The position numbers and the translations under genes were made by a program. A DNA stretch of 64,000 bases from Rahnella rivi. GTDB taxonomy: Bacteria > Pseudomonadota > Gammaproteobacteria > Enterobacterales > Enterobacteriaceae. Below, in pieces: positions 1-7,014 of this stretch. Below the pieces are notes generated by a model. The model was not told where the DNA came from, did not search any database, and was given only the letters and a program-made list of their open reading frames with translations. The stretch is from contig NZ_JAFMOX010000066.1 in NCBI RefSeq assembly GCF_019049655.1, forward strand, positions 186,001 to 250,000, given 5' to 3'. The stretch's first letter is position 1. Each line of letters begins with the position of its first letter.

Positions 1-447
1 CATCGTTATACCGATCCGGATCTGGTTGAGCGCGAACATCCGGCTGAAGTCCAGCCTGCCGAGCTGGATAAGCTGCGCGGTATGATGCTCGAACTGATCA
101 ATAACCCTGAGCATTTCAACAGCTGGTTTGGCGAATTCATCTCACAGTCACGTCATGAACTGGATCTGGCTCCGCCGGAACCTCCGTATCAGGCGGGTGA
201 AATCTATGAACTCATGGCGTCGGGCGAAACGCTTGAACGCGTCGGTGGTTTGCGCGTACTGCGCGTAGGGGATGTGTGTTACGTGAATGGCGAGGCGATG
301 ACGTCTGAACAAACCGCCGCCGTTGACGCCATGGCACGCCACAAGACGGTGACTCGTGAAATGCTCGGTGATGCGCTTGACGATCCTTCGTTCCTCGCCC
401 TGTTGTCTGCACTGGTGAACAGCGGCTACTGGTATTTCAACGACTGA
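1..447 (+). CDS. roxA: 50S ribosomal protein L16 arginine hydroxylase RoxA (YcfD), C-terminal part
   Basis: This is the 3' end of a gene that starts before the window. The frame is open from base 1 and runs 148 codons to TGA. RoxA is a JmjC-type, Fe(II)/2-oxoglutarate oxygenase that hydroxylates an arginine of ribosomal protein L16. The iron-binding cupin core lies upstream and is not seen. What is visible matches the C-terminal dimer/winged-helix part of E. coli YcfD as I recall it, including the segments HFNSWFGEFISQSRHEL and DDPSFLALLSALVNSGYW. An internal ATG at 82 is not the true start, because matching protein sequence continues upstream of it. It is convergent with the next gene and ends at a strong hairpin. 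The identity is secure; only the N-terminal portion is missing. Confidence 0.93.
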   Translation, partial: HRYTDPDLVEREHPAEVQPAELDKLRGMMLELINNPEHFNSWFGEFISQSRHELDLAPPEPPYQAGEIYELMASGETLERVGGLRVLRVGDVCYVNGEAMTSEQTAAVDAMARHKTVTREMLGDALDDPSFLALLSALVNSGYWYFND

Positions 448-454
448 TATTGAT

Positions 455-490
455 AAAAAAATAAGGGCATTCTGATGCCCTTATTTTTTC
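455..490 (+). terminator. Rho-independent terminator after roxA
   Basis: The arms AATAAGGGCAT and ATGCCCTTATT flank a TCTG loop. An A-run precedes and a T-run follows, so it may work in both directions. It lies 8 bases past the roxA stop. Confidence 0.9.
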
Positions 491-539
491 CGTTATTAAT
501 TATTCCGTTCTTATTTATTTTTTCTTGTTTATAAAAAAA

Positions 540-1175
540 CTAGCGCAAACGAAATACCGTTTTAAAGGGGTTTAAATTTCGGGTTTTCGCTGACATTCTT
601 ATTTTTACAGCCTTATTATTATCTCGTAAGAGATTACAAATTACAGCAATACGCTTAGGCGTTGAGACGTAAAAGTCACCGTCCATTATCCCAAACACTT
701 TATGCCTGAGAGGGGAATTAATTAAACCGGCTTTTAATATCCTCCCTACTATATTTGCACAATTTTTTGATAATGTTCTAAAGGATGGCGAGTCTTTGGA
801 GTAACAAATGTCATGCCATGTCCGCTTCATCGCTACTTCATCCAGCGATCTGATACCATAAATGACATCCGGATCACAGGCTTCTCTTTCACAATCTATT
901 TCATAACCCGCTGAGGGTCTGGCAGGGTATTTCCTGAAAAGAATTTTGTCGTCTTCGAACCGTGGCCACCAGCTGACATAAGTGCTTTCATGAGCAATCG
1001 GACCAATAAACATGGCTGCATGACCAATATTCCCGTCTCCGGGATACCAGATAAATACCCATGCGTTAATTCCCTGACTGAAATCGGCGAAAGCCGTTCT
1101 TTGCTTAACAAACTCTCTGATCCCTTCTACTGTCTGCAATCTGGCTACTGTTCGTGCTGTCGGTGCTGTTTCCAC
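540..1175 (-). CDS. Hypothetical protein with permuted papain-like (NlpC/P60-type) motifs
   Basis: I cannot name this 211-residue protein. It shows GHAAMFIG near residue 52 followed by YVSWWPRF. About 90 residues later comes NCANIVGRILKAG, with a cysteine at the start of a helix. A His-then-Cys order with GHA and NC[A/S] contexts is what circularly permuted papain-fold enzymes (YiiX/YaeF-like, permuted NlpC/P60) show. A cysteine hydrolase acting on peptide or acyl bonds is therefore a reasonable guess, not a demonstrated function. No signal peptide or membrane segment is seen. The start is GTG at 1175, with GGAGAG five bases upstream; the nearby ATG at 1188 opens a four-codon frame only. Bases 541-660 are about 35% G+C, far below the neighbours, which suggests acquisition. 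It sits alone between roxA and pepT. Confidence 0.62.
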   Translation of the reverse strand: METAPTARTVARLQTVEGIREFVKQRTAFADFSQGINAWVFIWYPGDGNIGHAAMFIGPIAHESTYVSWWPRFEDDKILFRKYPARPSAGYEIDCEREACDPDVIYGIRSLDEVAMKRTWHDICYSKDSPSFRTLSKNCANIVGRILKAGLINSPLRHKVFGIMDGDFYVSTPKRIAVICNLLRDNNKAVKIRMSAKTRNLNPFKTVFRLR

Positions 1176-1324
1176 GCTATCTCTCCATGATTAACCTGCC
1201 AAAATTATGGCATTGATGGAGGCGTAAATATAATGTCATTAATGAATAGAGGTATTATTGATATTGATGGAGGTTATCATTGATATTCAGATAAACTGTA
1301 AGTAATCTCTGCGTGTCATGTAAT

Positions 1325-1362
1325 AAACACCCCCGACTTTAATAATAAATCCGGAGGTGTTT
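1325..1362 (-). terminator. Hairpin after pepT
   Basis: On the minus strand, AAACACCTCCGGA pairs with TCGGGGGTGTTT across an AT-rich 13-base loop, with one G-T wobble. The T-run afterwards is short. It lies just past the pepT stop and probably ends that transcript. Confidence 0.6.
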
Positions 1363-1369
1363 AATCAAC

Positions 1370-2599
1370 TTATCTCGATTTCTCTGCGGTGAGCTCTGCA
1401 ATACGCATAATCACTGATACCGCTTTTTCCATTCCTTCCAGCGTGACAAATTCATGTTTACCGTGGAAGTTATAGCCGCCGGTAAAAATATTCGGGCAAG
1501 GTAAACCCCGGAAAGAAAGTTGTGCGCCATCCGTGCCGCCGCGAATGGGCTTCATGATCGGTTCTATATCACAATCCTTCATTGCCTGTTGCGCCAGCGC
1601 AATAATGTGCGGATGCTGGGCCACTTTATCGCGCATATTGTAATAGTGATCGTCGAGCGTCACTTCAATATAGCAATCCCGGTGCAGGCCTTTACCGACC
1701 AGATGCGCGATATCAATAATCTTTTGCTTACGGGCTTCGAATGCCACTTTGTCAAAGTCACGGATGATGTAATGCATTTCCGCGCGTTCAACGTTGCCCT
1801 TAATGGTGGTCAGGTGATAGAAACCTTCATAACCTTCAGTCTGTTCCGGGGTTTCATCGGCGGGTAATTCGCTGTGGAACCGGGTGGCGAGAGAGAGTGC
1901 GTTCACCATCACGCCTTTCGCACTGCCGGGATGAACATTATTACCGACGATTTTAATGGTCGCTGAGGCAGCATTGAAGTTCTCGAACTCCAGTTCCCCC
2001 ACTCCGCCACCGTCAACGGTATAAGCCCATTCAGCACCAAAAGCAGGAATATCAAAGCTTTGTGCGCCTTTGCCGATTTCTTCATCCGGCGTAAAAGCAA
2101 TGCGGATTGGTCCGTGCGGCACATTGCTGTTTTGCAGACGCACCATCGCGGTAACGATTTCGGCGATACCCGATTTATCATCAGAACCGAGCAACGTTTT
2201 GCCGTCTGTGGTGATGAGCGTCTGGCCCAGTAATTGATGCAGCACCGGGAACATCACCGGAGAAAGCACTTCATCACCGTTACCCAGCGCAATATCGCCA
2301 CCACGGTAGTTTTCGACTACCTGCGGATTGACGTGTTTGGCGGTGAAATCGGGGGCGGTATCAAGGTGGGAAATAAAACCGATAACCGGCACTTTCCAGG
2401 CCACATTGCCCGGCACCGTAGCCATGACGCAGCCTTTATCACTGAGCGTTACCTGTGAAAAGCCCAGCGCCATCAGTTCATTACGCAACGCCTGCGCCAG
2501 CTTAAGCTGTCCGTCAGTGCTCGGCGTATGTTTTACATTGGGCTTTGATTGGGTATCGAAAGAAACATAGTGAAGAAAACGGTCAAGCAACTTATCCAT
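1370..2599 (-). CDS. pepT: Peptidase T (aminotripeptidase)
   Basis: Cytosolic zinc aminotripeptidase of the M20B family that removes the N-terminal residue from tripeptides. It has 409 residues (E. coli PepT: 408). The metal and catalytic residues fall where expected: H78 and D80 in ISHLDTAPD, D140 in LLGSDDKSG, E173/E174 in TPDEEIG, D196 in TVDGGG, and the late histidine in NFHGKHEF. The start MDKLLDRFLHYVSFDTQSKP matches the family. It is followed on the same strand by a hairpin and is convergent with the orphan papain-like gene and roxA. In E. coli the polyamine transporter operon potABCD lies between pepT and cobB. Here cobB ends only about 140 bases from the pepT start. In Salmonella pepT is FNR-controlled, but I found no clear FNR box upstream here. 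Confidence 0.97.
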   Translation of the reverse strand: MDKLLDRFLHYVSFDTQSKPNVKHTPSTDGQLKLAQALRNELMALGFSQVTLSDKGCVMATVPGNVAWKVPVIGFISHLDTAPDFTAKHVNPQVVENYRGGDIALGNGDEVLSPVMFPVLHQLLGQTLITTDGKTLLGSDDKSGIAEIVTAMVRLQNSNVPHGPIRIAFTPDEEIGKGAQSFDIPAFGAEWAYTVDGGGVGELEFENFNAASATIKIVGNNVHPGSAKGVMVNALSLATRFHSELPADETPEQTEGYEGFYHLTTIKGNVERAEMHYIIRDFDKVAFEARKQKIIDIAHLVGKGLHRDCYIEVTLDDHYYNMRDKVAQHPHIIALAQQAMKDCDIEPIMKPIRGGTDGAQLSFRGLPCPNIFTGGYNFHGKHEFVTLEGMEKAVSVIMRIAELTAEKSR

Positions 2600-2729
2600 T
2601 TGGGTATCCTCTGGCGGCTGTATTTTATTATGCGCAGCATGAATACCGTGAATATTGCGTCAGGTCATTTTTCACCAAGTTTACGCAAAGAACTCTTAGG
2701 ATCAGGCGCAATTTTTGGGATGTATCGTT

Positions 2730-2754
2730 AAAAAAGCCCGGCTATGACCAGGCT
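2730..2754 (-). terminator. Terminator overlapping the cobB stop codon
   Basis: On the minus strand AAGCCTGG pairs with CCGGGCTT across TCATAG, followed by a run of six T. The 5' arm is made of the last cobB codons, and the stop TAG lies in the loop. Confidence 0.75.
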
Positions 2755-3572
2755 TCATCCTTCTTCGTCAGGAATTTATGCACGAATTCAGGCACCACTT
2801 CGCTCGCCAGCCCGTAGTGTTTCATATCAAATTCGCTTTCAACCTGACTGGGTTCGAGGTTGAGTTCCACCGCACAGGCGCCGCCGATGCGCGCTTCATG
2901 AACAAATCCCGCCGCCGGATAAACATGGCCGGAGGTGCCAATCGCCACGAAGAAATCCGCCTTTGCCAGCGCATCGTAGATGTTATCCATACCCAGTGGC
3001 ATTTCGCCAAACCACACAATATGCGGGCGCAGCGGAGCCGGGAACTGGCAGCAATGACAGCGATCGTCAACGCTCAGATCACCCGGCCAGTCCAGAATTT
3101 GTCCTGACTGCGTGCAGCGCACTTTCAGCAGTTCGCCATGCATGTGCAGCACGCGTGAACTGCCTGCGCGCTCATGCAGATTGTCGATGTTCTGCGTAAC
3201 CAGCAGGAAATTGTCACCGAGCGCTTCTTCCAGCGTGGCCAGCGCGTAGTGTGCGGCATTAGGTTTGAGATCGTCCTGCTGCAACTGGCGGCGACGTTCA
3301 TTGTAAAAACGCTGCACCAGCTCAGGGTCGCGGCGATAACCTTCCGGCGTCGCCACATCTTCCACGCGATGTTCTTCCCATAAGCCATCGGCAGCACGGA
3401 AAGTCCGGATGCCGGACTCGGCGGAAATCCCCGCGCCGGTGAGCACCACCACGAACGGTTTCTTCAATGACGCGGCGGCCATTGAATCACGGTGGAAAAT
3501 GTTCGACCGGAACCGCTGATGCCGGATACGTTTATTTTTGCGAAACCGACACAGACGATGACGTGTGCGCAT
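2742..3572 (-). CDS. cobB: NAD-dependent protein deacylase CobB (sirtuin)
   Basis: Cytosolic sirtuin that removes acetyl, and in this class also succinyl-type, groups from protein lysines, using NAD and yielding nicotinamide and O-acyl-ADP-ribose. Visible motifs are GAGISAESGIRTFR (NAD pocket), the YNERRR stretch carrying the Tyr and Arg that favour acidic acyl groups, TQNIDNLHERAG, the catalytic histidine in LHMHGEL, and a zinc site with CTQSG and CHCC. The protein is 276 residues. An arginine-rich N-terminal extension (about 30 residues before MAAASLKK) matches the long E. coli isoform; a short form could start at the ATG ending at 3482. It follows lolE directly, whereas E. coli has nagK in between. 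Confidence 0.96.
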   Translation of the reverse strand: MRTRHRLCRFRKNKRIRHQRFRSNIFHRDSMAAASLKKPFVVVLTGAGISAESGIRTFRAADGLWEEHRVEDVATPEGYRRDPELVQRFYNERRRQLQQDDLKPNAAHYALATLEEALGDNFLLVTQNIDNLHERAGSSRVLHMHGELLKVRCTQSGQILDWPGDLSVDDRCHCCQFPAPLRPHIVWFGEMPLGMDNIYDALAKADFFVAIGTSGHVYPAAGFVHEARIGGACAVELNLEPSQVESEFDMKHYGLASEVVPEFVHKFLTKKDEAWS

Positions 3573-3626
3573 GAAGTGCTCCTTACTCTCTGTGTCTGAA
3601 CATAAAGGCTGCTTTTGACAATGTGA

Positions 3627-4877
3627 TCACTGACCGCCACTGAGTACCCGGGCCGGATCGATACGGCTTGCACGGCGCGCAGGATACCAGCTGGCCAGCA
3701 AACTCAGCACCAGTGCGGTAAACAGTACGCCCGCCACGTCAGTCCAGTGAACTTCCGATGGCAGGAAGTCGATGAAATAAATGTCGCCCGACAGGAACTG
3801 ATGTCCGGTAAGCTTTTGCAGCGCGTTAATGATATTGGTCAGCTGGAACGCGGCGATCACGCCGATCACTACCCCGGCGATACTGCCGACCAGCCCGGCC
3901 AGTAAACCGTACCAGATGAAGACGGCGCGGATAAGCCCGTCTTTCGCGCCCAGTGTGCGCAAAATCGCAATATCACTGCTTTTATCTTTCACCGCCATCA
4001 CCAGCGTCGAAACGATATTAAAACAGGCTACGCCAATCACCAGCACCATCGCCATATACATAATCGCGCGCACCATCTGGATATCGCGGTACATATAGCC
4101 GTAAGTGCCCACCCAGCTGCTGATGTAAACATACGCCTGCGTCACTTCACCGGCGTCGTGCACCAGTTTTTGCGCGGCGAAAACATCGTTCACTTTGATA
4201 TCGATACCGGTGACGCTGGTACCCATATCCTGATATTGCTGCGCATCCGCCAGTGGCACCATGCCGAGGCTGTGATCAAGCTGGCCACTGAGTTGCAAAA
4301 TGCCGGTGACCTGCAAACGGATGCGTTTTGGCTGCAACAGCTTCATTTCAGGATCGCTGTTTGGGATCATCACCGTCACCCAGTCGCCCTGCTTCACACC
4401 GACCGCATCGGCAACGCCTTTACCGAGGATCAGCTGTTGCTCCCCGGCTTTAAAATTCTGCCATGCGTTGTTTTGCACAAACTTCGGCGCGGCGCTTACG
4501 CGGGGTTCACTCTGCGGATCCACGCCTTTGAGCTGAATCGCGCGCAATTTTGCGCCGTGTTCGATCAGACCGTTGAACTGAATATACGGCGCAGCGGCCA
4601 CAATACCCGGCACTTTTTCAACACGTTCCAGCACGCCCTGCCAGTCATTGAAAGGCTGATTCACCGGACGAATTTCACCGTGAGGCACCACCGCCAGCAC
4701 GCGATCTTTCAGTTCGCGTTCGAAGCCGTTCATCGCACTCAGACCGACGATTAACACCGCTACACCCAGCGCGATACCCAAGGTCGAAATCACCGAAATC
4801 AGCGACACCATGCCGCTGCGACGGCGGCCACGGCTGAACCGCAGGCCGATCAGTAAGGAAAACGGAATGCCTGACAT
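3627..4877 (-). CDS. lolE: Lipoprotein-releasing ABC transporter permease LolE
   Basis: Inner-membrane permease of the LolCDE complex, which extracts outer-membrane lipoproteins from the inner membrane and hands them to LolA. It has 416 residues (E. coli: 414). It shows the MacB/FtsX-type layout: one N-terminal membrane helix (ISVISTLGIALGVAVLIVGLSAMNGFE), a large periplasmic domain (roughly residues 50-265), then three helices near the C-terminus, ending in a SWYPARRASRIDPARVLSGG tail typical of the family. Its ATG overlaps the lolD stop by one base (TAATG), so translation is probably coupled. Last gene of lolCDE. Confidence 0.97.
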   Translation of the reverse strand: MSGIPFSLLIGLRFSRGRRRSGMVSLISVISTLGIALGVAVLIVGLSAMNGFERELKDRVLAVVPHGEIRPVNQPFNDWQGVLERVEKVPGIVAAAPYIQFNGLIEHGAKLRAIQLKGVDPQSEPRVSAAPKFVQNNAWQNFKAGEQQLILGKGVADAVGVKQGDWVTVMIPNSDPEMKLLQPKRIRLQVTGILQLSGQLDHSLGMVPLADAQQYQDMGTSVTGIDIKVNDVFAAQKLVHDAGEVTQAYVYISSWVGTYGYMYRDIQMVRAIMYMAMVLVIGVACFNIVSTLVMAVKDKSSDIAILRTLGAKDGLIRAVFIWYGLLAGLVGSIAGVVIGVIAAFQLTNIINALQKLTGHQFLSGDIYFIDFLPSEVHWTDVAGVLFTALVLSLLASWYPARRASRIDPARVLSGGQ

Positions 4878-5581
4878 TACTTCGCTCCCAGCAACATCGA
4901 ATCCTGCTGCAACCTGCCGTCGCGCATTTCCAGCTGACGCGTCAGGCGGTTCGCCAGTTCCAGAGCATGCGTGACCACCAGAAACGCGGTGCCCTGACGC
5001 ACGTTCAGTTCGCCCAGCAATTCAAAGATACTGTCGGCATTGCGCTGATCCAGGTTACCGGTCGGTTCGTCGGCCAGCACCAGTGAAGGATTATTGACCA
5101 GCGCACGGGCGATCGCCACACGCTGACGCTCGCCACCGGAAAGCTCGGAAGGACGGTGATGGCTGCGGTGTTGCAGCCCAACCGCTTCAAGCATCGCCAT
5201 CGCACGTTCCTGCACCTCAGCGGATTTCTTTTTACCGATCAAAAGCGGCATCGCGACGTTTTCCAGCGCGGTGAAATCAGGCAGCAAATGGTGGAACTGA
5301 TAGATGAAGCCGAGCTCGCGGTTGCGCAGTTCTGATTTCGCGGAAGAAGACATCGAATTCAGCGACTGGCCTTTAAAAATGACTTCGCCGGAGGTCGGTG
5401 AGTCCAGCCCCCCCAGCAAATGCAACAACGTACTTTTACCGGAACCTGAGGTGCCAACGATCGCCATCATTTCGCCCGGCTGCATGGCGAATGTCACGTC
5501 ACGCAACACGTCGGTGCGCAGTTTGCCTTCCTGATAAGTCTTACAGAGGTTGTCACACTGCAATAATAAAGAATTACTCAT
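4877..5581 (-). CDS. lolD: Lipoprotein-releasing ABC transporter ATPase LolD
   Basis: Cytoplasmic ATPase that drives LolCE. With the start MSNSLLLQCDNLCKTYQEG it is 234 residues, one more than I recall for E. coli. An upstream in-frame start at 5650 would add residues with no family counterpart. Walker A is GTSGSGKS (residues 43-50), the Q-loop lies in FIYQFHHLLPDFTALENV, the ABC signature is LSGGERQRVAIARAL, and Walker B is LVLADEPTGNLD. The ATG overlaps the end of lolC by eight bases (ATGAGTAA) and its stop overlaps the lolE start, so the three genes form a tightly coupled operon. Confidence 0.97.
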   Translation of the reverse strand: MSNSLLLQCDNLCKTYQEGKLRTDVLRDVTFAMQPGEMMAIVGTSGSGKSTLLHLLGGLDSPTSGEVIFKGQSLNSMSSSAKSELRNRELGFIYQFHHLLPDFTALENVAMPLLIGKKKSAEVQERAMAMLEAVGLQHRSHHRPSELSGGERQRVAIARALVNNPSLVLADEPTGNLDQRNADSIFELLGELNVRQGTAFLVVTHALELANRLTRQLEMRDGRLQQDSMLLGAK

Positions 5582-6776
5582 AACGTAAAGCCTCTGCGGG
5601 GTGGGTGGCAGCAGCGCGCCAGGAAGGATACAGCGTAGATAATAAAGCAATGATCATGGCGGACAGCGCGATAACCACGACCTGAACCGGTTCAATATCG
5701 ACCGGCAGCGACGCGCCATCAAGCATCAGCCCGATAGCCGGCATAATTGTATTGAGCTGGGTCGCGAGCACCACGCCCAGTACGGCACCGAGCAGCGCGC
5801 CGATCACACCGGCACTGGCGCCCTGCACCATAAATACGGCCATGATCTGACGGCGGCTTAGCCCCTGCGTTTGCAGAATCGCCACTTCGCCTTGTTTTTC
5901 CATCACCAGTAAACCCAGCGAGGTAATGATATTGAACGCGGCAACCGCCACGATCAGGCTAAGTAGGAGGCCCATCATATTTTTTTCCATGCGCACGGCC
6001 TGGAACAGCTCACCCCGACGCTCACGCCAGTCTTTCCAGCTGGTGCCTTCCGGCAGCTTCTGAACGCTCAGGCTGTCGACATCCAGCGGTTTATCAAGGA
6101 ATAAACGCCAGCCGGTCACGTTGCCTTTCGGATACAGCATCAGACGTGAAGCATCCTGGATATTGACCAGCATCTGATAACCATCGACTTCGCTGTTCGC
6201 TGAGAACGTGCCAATCACGGTAAACAAACGCTGACTTGGCACACGCCCGACCGGCGTGAACTGGCTGACGCTGGTCACCATCAGACGCAGCTTATCGCCA
6301 CGCCGTACTTTAAGCTGTTGCGCGAGCTGATCGCCCAGAATGACGTTGTATTTACCGGGTTGCAGCTCCTGCTGGGCAACGCCAATCATATATTTCGCCA
6401 GCGGATCCTGCTGTGTCGGATCGACACCGAGCATGACACCCACGGCCACGCTGCCGGGGCTTTGCAGCACCACGTCACCGGTGGTCAGAGGCACAGCGCG
6501 GTTGACACTTTTCAGCGCCGTTATCTGTAGATGGGTAATTTTTTGAGGATCCAGCGATCCGGCCGGTGTGGTCACCAACGCCTGAGGCATCAGACCCAGA
6601 ATATTTCCTTCCAGATCCTTCTCAAAACCGTTCATGACCGACAGCACCGTGACCAGCGCCATCACCCCGAGGGTAATGCCAATGGTGGACAGCCAGGAGA
6701 CAAACCGCCCAAAGCGGTCCGAACCACGCCCGCGCATGTAGCGCAGGCCTATGAATAACGCGACAGGTTGATACAT
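5574..6776 (-). CDS. lolC: Lipoprotein-releasing ABC transporter permease LolC
   Basis: Partner permease to LolE in the LolCDE lipoprotein-sorting complex; in E. coli this subunit recruits LolA. The chosen start MYQPVALFIGLRYMRGRG gives 400 residues (E. coli: 399). An in-frame start at 6854 would add 26 unmatched residues. An N-terminal helix follows residue 25 (STIGITLGVMALVTVLSVMNGFE). A periplasmic domain then reaches to about residue 260, and three C-terminal helices follow, with the TLYPSWRAAATHPAEALRYE ending of the family. First gene of the operon and divergent from mfd; E. coli has ycfT between them and this genome does not. Confidence 0.96.
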   Translation of the reverse strand: MYQPVALFIGLRYMRGRGSDRFGRFVSWLSTIGITLGVMALVTVLSVMNGFEKDLEGNILGLMPQALVTTPAGSLDPQKITHLQITALKSVNRAVPLTTGDVVLQSPGSVAVGVMLGVDPTQQDPLAKYMIGVAQQELQPGKYNVILGDQLAQQLKVRRGDKLRLMVTSVSQFTPVGRVPSQRLFTVIGTFSANSEVDGYQMLVNIQDASRLMLYPKGNVTGWRLFLDKPLDVDSLSVQKLPEGTSWKDWRERRGELFQAVRMEKNMMGLLLSLIVAVAAFNIITSLGLLVMEKQGEVAILQTQGLSRRQIMAVFMVQGASAGVIGALLGAVLGVVLATQLNTIMPAIGLMLDGASLPVDIEPVQVVVIALSAMIIALLSTLYPSWRAAATHPAEALRYE

Positions 6777-7014
6777 GACTTCCGTTTTAAGTGCTTGGCC
6801 GCAAATAAGTGCATGGCGCAGACTAAAGTGATGAAGGATAATAAAGGCTAGCACCGCTTTATGGAACCATTAACCCAAAGTAATCGGTTTAATCCCGGGG
6901 CTCTTTTGTCCTTTTTTATTGCAGAGCCGGGTTGACCCCGATTGTATGCGCATCGCAAGATACGGTCTGCTAATTGGCCCCCTGCTGCCGCCAAACGAGA
7001 ACGCAAAACAGCCT

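Noticed and set aside
1177..1188. ATG start just upstream of the orphan papain-like gene
   Set aside because: It opens only ATG-GAG-AGA-TAG and stops. The GTG at 1175 with GGAGAG upstream is the better start.
6919..7014. Longer N-terminus for Mfd
   Set aside because: The extra residues have no counterpart in Mfd, and the ATG at 7015 gives almost exactly the family length.
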